Origin: Closterium sp. NIES-65
Lineage: Eukaryota; Streptophyta; Zygnematophyceae; Desmidiales; Closteriaceae
DNA: 64,000 nucleotides
Reading direction: 5' to 3'
Assembly (NCBI GenBank): GCA_948144175.1
Contig: CANXME010000817.1
Location: 1 to 64,000 of the forward strand
A program made the translations under genes and the position numbers. Shown here piece after piece: positions 21,517 through 32,608 of the stretch (position 1 is its first letter; each line of letters begins with the position of its first letter). A model generated the notes under the pieces. That model was not told where the DNA came from, made no database searches, and worked only from the letters and a program-made list of their open reading frames with translations.

Positions 21517-21843
21517 CTGCAATCAGCAACAAAGAGACAGTGAGAGATGGCGGGGAGGCATGGTTCGGAGGGGGGGGGGGGGGGGGTAGATAGGTGGTGG
21601 AGAGAACCAATGAAGCATGGCAGCTCGCCCTCCATTCTCATAAGACGAACCAGGCGGTGGGCTGGTGGTGATGCCTCGCGCGCTTGGAGGGGGCATGAGA
21701 TTGGCGAGGGTGCCTGGTGGTTGAGGGATGGGGGGAGGAGCGACGCGTGTGTCACACGCGACCATGTGGTGGGTGGCTTGCCACTGCTTGCTGCCTCAAT
21801 TCAATAGCATCTCACCGCCCTACAATCCCCGCCATGGCATCCT

Positions 21844-22575
21844 TTATCCAATCGCCCGCGCACCTTCCATCTTCTCCGCATTGCCATCAACCGCTAGATG
21901 TGAGCACACGCTGCCGCACACGATGTCCACTTTGCCCGTCACCGCGCTCACTTTCGTCGCATCCCTACGTGCGTGTGCTTCTTCCTCCGCCACCCCCACG
22001 CCCGTGGCAATCGCGGCCCGCTTCGTGGCCAGCTTCTTACTCCACATCCTCTCAGGTTTCTTCTTGTAGGCTCGATACGTGCACTTGGCTTCGCCTGGCA
22101 GCGGTGACGGGGCAGCACTAGACGCAGTGCTTGCCTCCGCCATTCCTGTCTGCGTGCGTGCATCCCGTGGTGCCTCTGCCAACTCACCCTTGGAAATTGT
22201 GGCGGTCACATCGGGCACGCTGGCCGAGGGAATGGTAATCGGCACAGAAGGTGTTCGCGGGGCCGAACCGTGCGTTTTAGCACCGGCGCTGCTGCCGTCA
22301 GCTTGATGCGGACTGGGCGGAAGCATCGCATGTGAGGACGACCTCCCGAGGCTGCTGCTGGCTGTGGCTGCAGGTGAGACGTGATCGGCGCGGGTCCATG
22401 GTTGTAAGGGGTGCAGGAAGGTGCCGGTGGAGGAAGGAACGGTGCGAGACGACGAGGGTGGTGATGCCGCTTGTGGGTGAAGCGACTCTGGAGCTTGTGA
22501 CGGTGTGAGGCCTAACGGCCATCTAAAATATGCCAGCCTTAAAAATGGCGATTCACTGCCATTTTCTCCATGCAA
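21844..22575 (-). CDS. Hypothetical ORF, possible upstream exon
   Basis: A 243-codon minus frame. The first 130 residues are Ser/Pro/Ala-rich. Residues 160-215 are basic with a more protein-like composition (YKKKPERMWSKKLATKRAA). It precedes the two candidate exons at 20925-21516 on the same strand, so it may be part of the same gene. No domain recognised; no start context decides the Met. It could also be chance coding in GC-rich DNA. Confidence 0.25.
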   Translation of the reverse strand: MHGENGSESPFLRLAYFRWPLGLTPSQAPESLHPQAASPPSSSRTVPSSTGTFLHPLQPWTRADHVSPAATASSSLGRSSSHAMLPPSPHQADGSSAGAKTHGSAPRTPSVPITIPSASVPDVTATISKGELAEAPRDARTQTGMAEASTASSAAPSPLPGEAKCTYRAYKKKPERMWSKKLATKRAAIATGVGVAEEEAHARRDATKVSAVTGKVDIVCGSVCSHLAVDGNAEKMEGARAIG

Positions 22576-22886
22576 ATGGCAGCATTATGGCTGGGAACTA
22601 GCAGGCTGTACACAGGCTACTTCCTAGGCGTTTATGGCTTATGAATTGCCCGCTTGTATATTGAGCAGAATGGCTGTTTATGACTATATACAGCTATAGT
22701 GAAGTGGCTATTCAAGGCCGTATATGGGGGGTGATTGCCCCAAAATTGGCCCGCCATTCATATGTATTAAAGGCATTCCAATAAATGCCTGCATATTGCA
22801 ACCACGTAAATTGATATTTATTGTCTTCCTGTATTTTATGTATGTCATAAATCACCATAAATTGCCACATAATTTGTAGGTATGCA
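22576..22886. other. Unassigned AT-rich interval left of E3
   Basis: No coding signal seen. GGCTGT/GGCTAT words recur loosely. Confidence 0.5.
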
Positions 22887-23285
22887 TGTGAAGATTGTAA
22901 ATTGAACAAGTGGTTCTATTAGAGGAGAAATCTAGCATACATAGTTGGAAGGAAAGGTTGGATGGGAAGGATGAAGGTGACCATAGGTTGGGTTGACCTC
23001 ACTTGGGGGAGTGAGGCAACCATAGGTCAAGTGGGTTGGGTTTCCCACGCTTTGTAGAAGTGAGGCAACCCTAGGCCCACTTGGCTTGAGGTGACCTCAA
23101 TTGTGGGAAGTGAGGTACCCACAAGTCAAGAGGGTTGCATTTGGGGGCTCCACCACAATTGGGTGGATTGGCACCCCAAAGTGCAAGACTACACCCAAAG
23201 TTGGGTGTAGTCCCAACCCAACTGTACACCACAATTGGTGTACAGTCACAAGTGTTGGCATGCTACACAATATATATTTCTAACA
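22887..23285 (-). repeat. E3 3' LTR
   Basis: 399 bp. An adjacent CAACCCCTTAG on the plus strand (23286-23296) is the complement of an AAGGGG polypurine tract. Internally it repeats GTGAGGCAACC / GTGAGGTACCC blocks. Confidence 0.93.
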
Positions 23286-23318
23286 CAACCCCTTAGCATG
23301 CTAGCACAGGAAGAGAAC

Positions 23319-23747
23319 TGTCAGAATCCCAAACACTAGACCATTGGGATAAAAGGGCTTGTTAAGTAGCGGGTCAGTGTGCCCATAACCCCCCAGGCCA
23401 ACGTGCCTGTAACCCTTCCCTAGGATCAATCGGGGATCACCAGTGGACCTCTGACACCCCCCCGCACTGGGATGCCCGAAGTGCATACACCGGGATTCGA
23501 ACCCGAGACCTTCGCTCTGATACCATGTCAAGACTCTAGCGAGGCTTAGGAGCCATGGTTAGTGAGATCGAGTAAGTTAAGTTCGAGGGTGAGGTGAATG
23601 TCGAGAAAGTTGAGAAGGAGAATGAGTGTTCACTATAGCAAGAGAGTACATATAGCAAACAAGTGAAGAAAGAGGTGCACCACCTATAAAGTTCATATCT
23701 ACACTAAAGCTAGAACTACATGCAGATATAAGAATATAGCTCTGACA
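23319..23747 (-). mobile_element. TRIM-b: chimeric miniature element, TSD AGAAC
   Basis: The left terminal block (23319-23456, TGTCAGAATCCC..CTCTGACA) is a diverged TRIM LTR. The interior (23457-23525) retains the polypurine tract, a B box (23493-23503) and a primer site TGGTATCAGAGC closer to the initiator-Met consensus. The right terminal block (23526-23747, TGTCAAGACTCT..GCTCTGACA, 222 bp) is unrelated to the left one. AGAAC flanks both ends (23314-23318 and 23748-23752), so the chimera inserted as a unit into E3. Confidence 0.8.
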
Positions 23748-23762
23748 AGAACAACCCCTGAA

Positions 23763-25481
23763 TCAAGGGGCGCTTGGGCGAGCGAGACCAATGAGACGGA
23801 GGAAAGCGGAGTGCGCAGGGCGAAGGAGGGCCTTTGTGAAAATGTCGGCCAGATTGGCCTCGGTCCCAATCTTGCAAACGGTAATAAGGCCCTTCTGGAC
23901 AAGCTCGCGGAGGAAAAAATAGCGGAGCTCGATGTGCTTGGAGCGGGCATGATAGACGGGGTCCTCATTGAGATGGATGGTGCTAGCATTGTCGCACCAG
24001 AGAGTGGGGCACATCTGAGGAGCGCAAAGCTTTGCAAGAAGGAAGCAGAGCCAGCGGGACTCCTGAGCAGCCATGGTGCCAGCGTAGAGCTCGGCCTCGC
24101 AGGTGGAGAGAGAGATGGCGGAGGAGCAGGTGGAGCGCCAGCTGATGAGGCCGCTGCCAAGGGTGAAGCCATAGCCCTGGGAGGAGCGGAGGTCCGGCTG
24201 CGTGTTAGCCCAAGAGGAGTCACTGAAGCCCGAGAGAAGAGGAGGGGGAGGGCCGCCAAGGGTGAGGGCAAGGTCCTTGGTCTCTCGAAGGTAGTGGAGG
24301 ACCCGCTTGGCAGCTTTCCAGTGCTCCTCAGTGTGACGACCGGCGCCGACGAAGCAAGCGAGCATGCTGATGGGGTAGGCAAGGTCGGGGCGGGTGCACA
24401 TCATCGCGTACATCAGAGACCCAACGAGCTCGGCATAGGGGTGGGGGGAGGAGGTGGGGGAGGTGGGTGGAGAGAGTTGGTGGCCGAAAGGAAAGGGGGT
24501 GGAGACGGGCTTGGCCTGCGCCATGTCGAACTTCTCCAAGACCTGGCCGATGCAGTGGGATTGGGAGAGGGTGATGGTGCGAGCAGGGCGGTCACACGTG
24601 ATGGTCATGCCCAGGTAGTGAGTGAGGGCGCCAAGGTCTTTGCACTTGAGACGCTGCTGCAGGGACAGCTTCATCTGCTCCATGTCGGCCTTGGTGTCAG
24701 AGAGCAGAATCATATCGTCCATATACACCAGAATGAAGAAGCGGCGGGGGGAGGTGCGGATGAAGAGGCTGGCGTCGGAGTGGGAAGCAGAGAAGCCGAG
24801 AGACCCTAAGGTGGCAGCCAGCTTCGCATGCCACTCATGCGGTGCCTGCTTCAGGCCGTAGACAGGGCAATGCAGCTGCCAGACAGTGTTCTTAGGGAAG
24901 GGTGCGTGGAACCCCAGTGGTCGCCGGAGGAAAATGCGCTCGTGCAGGTCACCCTGCAGGAACGCATTTGAGACGTCCGTGGAATCGATCTCCCTGTTGT
25001 CATGCGCACCAATGTCGAGGGCTGCGCGAAGGGTGGGGGGTTTGGTGGTGGGGGCGTAGGTGGCCCAGAAATGTGTGTGTGTGAAGCCCTTGGCGCACTA
25101 GCGGGCCTTGTAGACCGGTTCCTCGTTCGGCAGCTGCTTTACCCGAAAGACCCACTTGCCCTCAACAAGATTGGCATCGGCGGGGAGGGGGACGTCAACG
25201 AAGCAGTCTTTGCGGTTAAACACCTCGCACTCCTGGAAGATTGCCGCTATCCACTTGTCCGCGTCAGGGCAGGTGATGGCCTCTTGGAAGGTGGAGGGAG
25301 TGAAGATGGTGGGGGTGGAGGTGGCGCCAAGGACGGGGAAGCCAAGGAAGTCAAGAAAAAGGGTGGCTAATGGAGTGTGTTGCTGGATGGTGAGGAACTC
25401 CTTGTGAGAGTCCTCAAGGAGTTGAAGGGAAGGAGGAGGAGGAGGGGTCCCAAGGATGCGATCAAGGGAACGGGTGTGCAT
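23763..25481 (-). pseudogene. pol: E3 RT and RNase H
   Basis: One minus frame spans the domain with a TAG at 25098-25100 in the block that reads KARYVARGF in relatives. Upstream is KWIAAIFQECEVF and EGKWVFRVKQLP. Downstream is the DVSNAFLQGDLHERIFLRR block, PVYGLKQAPHEWH, the catalytic LVYMDDMILLS and the RNase H SGFSDSSWAN, STCEAELYAGTMA, WCDNASTIHL, NLADIFTKALL. The C terminus follows directly on the family's RNase H end. YMDD separates it from the YVDD lineage of E2. Confidence 0.92.
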
Positions 25482-25519
25482 GCGGGGAAGGAGGAAAGGG
25501 GAGGAGCGAGAGGTGGCAC

Positions 25520-25840
25520 GTCGTTGCTGCTGAAGCCGGTGCTGCTGCTGCTGCTGCTACCGCTGCTGCTGCTGCTGATGTTCCAGCTGCTGCTGCTGCT
25601 GCTGATGCTGCTGCAGCGGCTGCTGCTGCTGTTGCCCCGGCTGCTGCTGCTGTTGCCCCGGCTGCTGCTGCCGCTGCCCCGGCTGCTGTTGCTGCTGCCC
25701 CGGCTACTGCTGTTGCTGCCCCGGCTGCTGCTGCTGCCGCTACCCCGGCTGCTGCTGCCGCTGGTGCTGCTGCTCCCGCTGCCCCGGCTGCTCCTGGTGC
25801 TGGTGCTGCTGCACCGGCTGCTACTGCTGCTGACAAGAGG
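25520..25840. repeat. CTG/CAG-rich repeat in E3 linker
   Basis: GCTGCTGCTG runs alternate with CCCCGG on the plus strand, forming units like TGTTGCCCCGGCTGCTGC. On the minus strand this encodes Gln-, Ala- or Pro-rich linker, depending on frame, between integrase and RT. Confidence 0.88.
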
Positions 25841-27523
25841 GAGAGTGATAGGAGGAGGGAGGGGAGGGAGGGGGTGCAGCTGAGTGGGCGGGGGAGATGG
25901 GTGCAGCGGGGTGTAGACGTCGGTAGAGGAGGAAGGCGGGAGTGGAGCGGCGACAGGTGGGAGGAGGGGCGCGGGGGGGAGGAGAGGTGGGAGGACGGTA
26001 TCGGTCCAAGCGAGGGGGCGAGTGGGAGGAGGGAGAGGATCAGGGTGAGGAGTGGAGTAGTAGGGAATTGATTCGTCGAAGACGACGTCGCTGCTGCAAA
26101 TGAGGCGGTTGGTGGGAGGGTGGAGGAACAGGTAGCTTGGGGAGTCGCGGTTGTGCCCAAGGTAAACGCATTCCAGGGCGCGAGGAGCAAGCTTGCCAGC
26201 GGCGCGGGAGCGGTCGGCGGGTGGAATGAGAACGAAGGCCTTGCGGCCCCAAACACGAAGGCCGGCAGCGTCAGGTTTGGCCTTGGACCAAAGGTTTGTG
26301 GGGGAGGAGGAAGGATGCTAAGGGTGGGAGCGGAGATTGAGGAGAAGGGCGGCGTGGAGGAGGGCATAGCTCCAGAGGGAAGGGGGGGTAGAGGCATGAG
26401 CCATGAGGCAGCGCGCAATTTTGGTGATCTCACAAATGCGACTCTTAGCGACGCCATTTTGCTGAGGGGAGTGGGGGAGGGTGGAGGTCTGCTGAATGCC
26501 GTGGGTCATACAGTAAGAGGCGAGTGTGTAATTGATGAACTCACCCCCACCATCAGAGTGAAGGCGGCCGATGGGGCGTTTGAAGTGGTTGCGGTACAGC
26601 TCAGCCCAGTTGATGACCACAGCCGGCACTTGGTCTTTCGTGTGAAGAAAGAAGACGGTGGAGTACTGGCTGTGGTCGTCGATGAGGAAGAGCATGTACC
26701 TGTGCCCCTGGCGGGAGCGGATGGGGTAGGGGCCCCAGAGATCCATGTGCACAAGGTCAATGGGGGCGGCGGCAAAGGTGGGATGACAGTGGTGGGGTGA
26801 ATGTTTGAGCTTGCCGTGGACGCATGAAGGGCATGGGGGAGAGGGGGAGGAGGGGTGAGGGGGTAAGACGGGAGGAAGGCTGCAGAGGAGGCGAGAGGTG
26901 ACTGTGGTGCGAAGGGCGGTGAAGTTGGGATGGCCGAGTCTGTGGTGTAAGAGGACGGCTGGGTGCGAGAGGGTAGTGGAGGAGGAGGAAGATGGGATGA
27001 TGGAAGGGACAGGAGGGGAGGAGGATGATGGGGAGGGGGGGGAGGATACTTGAGGGGGAGGGGAAGGGGGAAGTAAAGGAGGGGGAGGTGGACCGGTGGA
27101 AATGCCGGAACGGGTGGTGACGTGGCAGAAAGATGGGCGAGGTGTGCGGAGTGTGTAGAGGTGAGAGCGAGGGCAAAGCGGAATGCGGAGAATGAAGCGA
27201 CCATAGGAGGTTTGGTAGAGATCACAGTAGTTAGCAAAGCCCGGGTAGATGGCGGTAATACGAACACCTTGAAACTCGCGGTGGGAGATAAGGTTGTTGC
27301 GAAGAGTGGGGATGTGGAGACCTGTGACCTTACCGGAGGGGAAGGCAGTGCAAGGGAGGGTGGAGAGGTGAGTGCATGGAATGGAAAAGCTGGAATCAGC
27401 TCCATGAACCTGAGTGGGAAGTGGTAGGGGGGTGAGAGTGCCAGCGTCTTTCAGTGCGGTTTCAGTGGCCCCACTATCAAGGACAAAGTCTAGGGTGGGG
27501 GAAGAGAGAGGAGGAGGTGGCAC
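25841..27523 (-). pseudogene. pol: E3 protease and integrase
   Basis: The minus frame 26318-27523 contains the protease block DFVLDSGATETALKD, an HHRLGHPNFTAL and CPSCVHGKLKH zinc site, VHMDLWGPYPI, LHSDGGGEFINYT and SPQQNGVAKSRI. After 26318 the frame changes and continues as KAFVLIPPADRSRAAGKLAPR and VVFDESIPYY, the integrase C-terminal block. Beyond about 26000 it becomes a Pro/Ser-rich linker. SDGGGEF replaces the more usual SDRGGEF. Confidence 0.88.
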
Positions 27524-27529
27524 GGGTTA

Positions 27530-29281
27530 CTAAAACGAAGTCTCATTGATAGCAGAGGGATACATGGAAGCGACGGACGGTGCAGCACTGACATTACCAA
27601 GGAAACTACCCGAAGTGTCGGGGACACTGGGGGGGGCAGAGGGGAGGGAACCCCAGGGGGGAGGGGGAGTAAGAGAGGCATGAGCGGCCGTGGCCGCTGT
27701 GCCGAAGGTAAGCGGCTGCTGCTGCCAGTGTGGCGGAAGGAATTGCTGCTGCTGCTGCGGCGGTGGCTGGAAGAACTGCGGCGGCGGCGGCGGCTGCTGC
27801 GGCTGGAGAAACTGCGGCTGCTGCTGCTGGTGGTGGAAGTACTGGTGCTGCTGCTGCTGGCGCTGCTGAAACTGCTGCAGCTGCGAAGGTGGGGAGGGGG
27901 TAACCAGGCGGAGGTGAGCAGGAAGGAAAGAGGGGAGGGTTTGAACATCCACCAAGGAGGGGCGAGGGGTGACAATGTTCCAGCGAGGAGGGGTGCCAGT
28001 GTTACCTCGATCAAACCAGGCGTCGTCGAGCGCCTTGAAGCATGTGGTGGGGGGGTGGTTGGTTTGACCACACAGGGTACCAGCATGGGGACCATGGCGG
28101 CTCACATACGTGCATGGGGGTAGAGTTCCAGGGCGACCGCCTCGAGTCACAGCACCACCAGCACCGGAGGATCCTCCAGCAGGGGTGCTGCCAGCACCAC
28201 CACCACCGCCACCCCGGCCACCACGGCCACGGCCACCACCACCCCCCCCACCACCGCCCCGACCTCCACCACCACCGCCACCAGCGCTACGACCTCCACT
28301 GCTGTTGCTGCGATCACCCTCGTTGCGCGGCTGCGTAGCATTGAGGGAGCTGGAGGAGGAGGACTGAGGGGTGGTAAGGTTGACTATGGGGGTGCGGAGC
28401 TTGATATCCGTGTCAATGATTCACTGGACCACGTCGTCGAGGCCGGCCATAAGGTTGGCCTCAGTGAAGGTGTGGAGGCGGGACTCGTAGTCCGGGGTGA
28501 GGTTGTAGAGGAGGTGATGGATTTGCAGTGGCTCGGGGAGGGCGGCTTGTCGTGCCGCAAGGCGATCAGCGACCTCCTGCATGCGCCCCACGTAGTCAAC
28601 TGTGCTGTCACAGGTGGCGAGGGTGATCGAGAAGTACTGGAAAAGGGCGCCGATAGAGCTGATGTCGCGACACTCAAACATCGCCTGGAGCTTGGCCCAA
28701 ATGAGGGAGGTGTGCATCTCGCGAGCTTGGAAACGGTGCATGAGGGTGTTGGGGAGTGCGCTGAGGAGGATGGTGCAGGCGCGGTTGTCAGCAGTGGCCC
28801 ATGCGATGCTCTTGGGGAGGTAGTCTGCCATGGCCGTGGTATACTCATTCAGTAATGCCAGGCGAGTGGCGCGCTCTGCTGTTGCAAACTCGTGATGATG
28901 CAGCGCAACTTCATGCTCTGCCTTGCGGATGAGGTACTCGCGGCGATTGTGGAGGAAGGTGGTATCGGCGGCAGCCTGGAGCTCCGGGGTAGCGGCGATC
29001 TCCAAGGTAGGTCTAGGAGGAGGAGGGCCAAGGGGAATGGGGGGAGGAGGGGGTTCACCGGGGTGAGTGGGGGCAGTGGGCTGGAGAGCGTGCGGGCGGC
29101 GGAGGAGGACGTCGAGGACGCAGTAGGGTCCGACGAAGGTGTCCTGGAGGACACGGCGGATGCTCCCGACGAATGAGTGTCAATTGATAGCTGAGCGGTC
29201 TGCGGCAAGCTGGACCTTGTCGACGGAGGAGGCGTCGATGGGAGGAGGGAGGGGGAGGGGGGCAGGAGGGTTGGTAGCCAT
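27530..29281 (-). pseudogene. gag: E3 gag
   Basis: The start is ATG at 29281 (MATNPPAPLPLPPPIDASS). TGA at 29180-29182 replaces the Trp of INWHSF. The frame then runs open to TGA at 28421-28423 through YLIRKAEHEVALHHHEF, EYTTAMADYLPKSIAWATA and MQEVADRLAARQAAL, a UBN2-type Gag. Downstream, a Gly/Arg-rich tract (about 28180-28320) precedes the frame 27530-28150. There the knuckle variant C-TYVSRHGPHAGTL-C-GQTN-H-PPTT-C fits CX13CX4HX4C. A Gln/Phe/Pro-rich stretch follows. Confidence 0.87.
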
Positions 29282-29329
29282 GTGGGGGACAGCGGCAGGT
29301 GGACCCGCGGCGGTCAAGGGAGAGGGCAA

Positions 29330-30780
29330 CGGCGGGTGGACCCGCGGCGGCCAAGGAAGGGGGGGGGGGGGGGGGGGGAGTGCTGCTGCTGAGGCTGGCG
29401 CACTCCTCCGACCGCTGCTGCCGGTGCTGCCGCTGCTGCTGCTGCTGCCGTTGCTGCCGATGCTGCTGCTGCTGCCGCTGCTACCGCTGCTGCCGCTGCT
29501 GCCGCTACTGCCGCTGCTCCCGATGCTGCTGCTGCTGTCGCTGTTGCTGCTGCGGCTGCTGAGCTGTCCTAGCTGTTGCTACGTGGGAGGAGAGGAGAAG
29601 GAAAGGGGGAGGGGGGGGGGAGGAAGAGGAAGAAAGTTGCAGCTGTGGGCGGGGCTGTTGCTGCCAAGGCCGCCGCTGCTGCTTGGTGGGGCGGCTGCTG
29701 CGGCGGCGGAATCTGCAGAGGGGTGGTGTGGGCAGGCGGGGACAAGCGGGCGCTGCGGCGGGAAGCGCAGGAGGCGATGGGAGGGTCGCGGTAGCGGAAA
29801 TCGCGGGCGGCTGGCGGTGTAGTCGCGGCGGCGGAAATTGCGGCCGGGTAGTGGGGCAGTAGGAGCAGCGGGATGCGCGGGCGATGGCGCACGACGACGG
29901 CGGCGGGGAGGGGAGGCGACTGGCAGGCGGCGACGAACAGGTCGCGGTGGCGGGATGCACAGGCGGGGACGAGCAGGTCGCAGCGGCGGGATGCGCGGGC
30001 GACGACGAGTAGGTCGCGGCGGTGGGATGCGCGGGCGGCGACGAGTAGATCGCGTCGGCGGGATGCGCGGGCGGCGACGAGCAGGTCGCGGCGGTGGGAT
30101 ACACAGGCGGCGACAGTAGGTCGCGGCGGCAGGAGGTGCAGGCGGCGACGGTAGGTCGCGACGGCGGGATGTGCAGGCGGCGACGAGCAGGTCGTGGCGG
30201 CGGGATGCGCAAGCGGCGACGCGACGTCGCGGCGGCGGGACGTGCAGGCGGCGACGAGCGGGTCGCGGCGGTGGGATGCGAAGGCGGCGGCGAGCGGGTC
30301 ACTGCGGCGGGGCGTGCAGGCGGCGACGCGAAGTCGCGGCGGCGGGATGGGAGGCGGCGACGAGGCGTCGCGGCGGCGGGATGCGCAGGCGGCGCCGAGG
30401 AAGGCGCGGCGGCGGTAAGGGGAGGCGGCGACGTGACGTCGCGGCAGCGGGAGGGGCAGGCGATGACGAGGCGTCGCGGAGGCGGTAAGGGGAGGCGGCG
30501 ACGTGACGTCGCGGCAGCGGGAGGGGCAGGCGATGAGGAGGCGTCGCGGAGGAGGGATGCGCGGGCGGCGCCGAAGAAGGCGCGGCGGCGGGAGGGGGGA
30601 GGCGGCGACGGGGGGGTCGCGGCAGGGGGAAGGGGAGGCGGCGACGAGGCGTCGCAGCGAGATGCGCAGGCGGCGCCGGAGCAGGCGATGCGCTCGCGGC
30701 AGTGGGATTCGCAGGCGAGGAGGGCGCAATCGCGGCGGAGGGAGGGAAGGGCAGCACCGGCGTAGGTCGCGGCGAGGGTA
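29330..30780 (-). repeat. E3 leader satellites
   Basis: From gag toward the 5' LTR there are a G18 run, GCTGCTGC/CGCTGCTGC arrays (29400-29560), and then from about 29840 units of roughly 36 bp built from GGCGGCGACGAGCAGGTCGC and GCGGCGGGATGCGC. Long open frames on both strands are by-products of the repeat. Confidence 0.88.
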
Positions 30781-30878
30781 TGCTAGGTGGAGCCACACGT
30801 AGGAGGGGATGGCTGCGGGGTGGGCCCATGGGAAAGAAAAAACTTGAGGGAGGGAGAGTTAAGGCTTAGGAACAACTA

Positions 30879-30889
30879 GCTCTATACCA
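30879..30889 (-). promoter_or_regulatory. E3 primer binding site
   Basis: On the minus strand TGGTATAGAGC follows the 5' LTR. It equals the initiator-Met complement with one base missing; E4 and E8 share the same variant. Confidence 0.85.
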
Positions 30890-31288
30890 TGTGAAGATTG
30901 TAAATTGAACAAGTGATTACATTAGAGGAGAAACCTAGCATACATAGTTGGAAGGAAAGGTTGGAAGGGAAGGATGAAGGTGACCATAGGTTGGGTTGAC
31001 CTCACTTGGGGGAGTGAGGCAACCATAGGTCAAGTGGGTTGGGTTGCCCACACTTTGTAGAAGTGAGGCAACCCTAGGCCCACTTGGCTTGAGGTGACCT
31101 CAATTGTGGGAAGTGAGGTACCCACAAGTCAAGAGGGTTGCATTTGGGGGCTCCACCACAATTGGGTGGATTGGCACCCCAAAGTGCAAGACTATACCCA
31201 AAGTTGGGTGTAGTCCCAACCCAACTGTACACCACAATTGGTGTACAGTCACAAGTGTTGGCATGCTACACAATATATATTTCTAACA
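30890..31288 (-). repeat. E3 5' LTR
   Basis: 399 bp, matching 22887-23285 with a handful of substitutions. It ends at TTCTAACA on the plus strand. Confidence 0.93.
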
Positions 31289-31504
31289 ATGCGGGGGTCG
31301 TTTTTCACTATGTAAAGCACTGACATTTACTACATTTCCCATTGATATTCCCACCCAGCCATACACCAGTACGAATTGGAATGACTATTTATTCCAGTTA
31401 GCAGTTACAACAAATTTGTACACCTGTGTTGCTGCTCATGATACTAACACTTTATTACACTAACCCAACTAACTCTCTAATCTAGACTGCTAATGATTCT
31501 TGCA
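31289..31504. other. AT-rich flank, probable 3' side of host gene
   Basis: No gene or repeat seen. It lies immediately downstream of the stop codon of the candidate host gene on the minus strand. Confidence 0.4.
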
Positions 31505-32284
31505 CTAGAGGATCAACCCATCAAAAGCAGCCTCAAAACCTTCAATAAGAATCTTGATTGCACCACTGCCCACGACAAACCATGCAGGGGCTTTGTTGGT
31601 GTAGATGGCTTCACATGCTTCTGGAAGTGCCTTGATCCATGCAACAATGACCAGGAGTTTTGCAGCTACTGCAGCCCTGTTGTTCTCGTCAGATGCATCA
31701 AGGGGCGGGTTGGCACGACCGTTGTGGTTTGCCATGGGCAATTCCACCTGTAGAGCAGCACATTGGCATGAGTTCATATGTTTTACACGTTCACACGTTT
31801 TCATATTTGGAGGGGAGAACTTTCACAAACATACCACGTGGCAGATTGTGGCGACATCTGGGATTTTGACATTGATCCTATTGCATCGCTTGTCGCCAAG
31901 TCCCTTGCACAAGACAAGCTCAAAAGAGCGGTTGGCGAAGGGGCAGCCAAATCCGTCGCAGTGCCGATTCGAGCCGTACACCTCTGCCACGGGCACGAAA
32001 ATAAGGATTTATATTACTCGGACAGTAGGAAGTGTAAACTACTTCCCTAAATACAAGCCAAACTCACCCTCACGAAAATATGTGTACCACACTGAGGTAG
32101 TGCGTCGTCTAGTGGGCGCAATGTTCTCACCCGCGAGCAGCGCCACTTTCTCTCACTAACAAAGCCACCAGGGCCATGGGCGAATGGCATGATCGCCAAA
32201 CAAATGTTGCAGCAGCGCTCCGACATTTTCTGTAGAAGAATTTAATCACGCTCCAGATTGTAGGCCATCACACGGTTGACATGT
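31505..32284 (-). pseudogene. Candidate host gene, 3' half (exons 3-5), split by E4
   Basis: Three phase-0 exons are proposed on the minus strand. Exon 3 is 32229 to 32131 or 32068 (acceptor CTTCTACAG, donor GTGAGA or GTGAGT) with Cys-rich SERCCNICLAIMPF. Exon 4 is 31981-31835 (acceptor GGCAGAG, donor GTATGT) with NRHCDGFGCPFANRSF. Exon 5 is 31747-31505 (acceptor CTCTACAG, stop TAG) with AAVAAKLLVIVAWIKAL. Positions 32274-32284 are the last bases of exon 2, cut off by E4; the intron joining it to exon 3 would be only about 44 nt. The Cys/His pattern hints at zinc binding, but the family was not recognised. Confidence 0.45.
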
Positions 32285-32409
32285 TGTGAAAGAACAAGGA
32301 ATGGAATGACAAGGTGAAATGTGGGTACAAGTAGAAAACCTAGAAATGTTGTACCCTATATTATCTACCCCACTACAGCCTGGATAGACCATAGCATATA
32401 AACTTGACA
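32285..32409 (-). repeat. E4 3' LTR
   Basis: On the minus strand it runs TGTCAAGTTTATATG..TTCTTTCACA. The adjacent CAACCCCATAGGC on the plus strand is the complement of the polypurine tract. Confidence 0.93.
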
Positions 32410-32608
32410 CAACCCCATAGGCAAAGTGGGGGAAAACAAGAGGTTACAAGACCAGTCAAGCAAAGCACAGCAAGCTCAGGGTGGATCACAACGTCACCAC
32501 ACATTCCGAGCACAAGTTCAAGGCTACAAGGCCAGTTCACATGCAAGATTATATATATAAAGGTAAACAAGCAAGTGCAGGTATAGATAGATCACAGTAC
32601 AAGCAAGG

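Larger units (their letters stand above)
22887..31288 (-). mobile_element. E3: Ty1/copia element with 399-bp LTRs
   Basis: LTRs at 22887-23285 and 30890-31288 are each 399 bp and nearly identical, TGTGAAGATT..TTCTAACA on the plus strand. Flanks are ATGCA (22882-22886) and ATGCG (31289-31293), a 4/5 target duplication. Gag, protease, integrase, RT (YMDD) and RNase H follow in copia order on the minus strand. It is a different lineage from E2. TRIM-b is inserted between RNase H and the 3' LTR. Several nonsense codons make it non-autonomous. Confidence 0.93.

Noticed and set aside
29569-30798. 409-codon minus-strand frame in the E3 leader
   Set aside because: It lies between primer site and gag and is composed of satellite repeats; opposite-strand frames are equally open.
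31605-32159. 184-codon plus-strand frame
   Set aside because: It overlaps the minus-strand exon model, which has splice signals and better protein character; no domain was seen in the plus frame.
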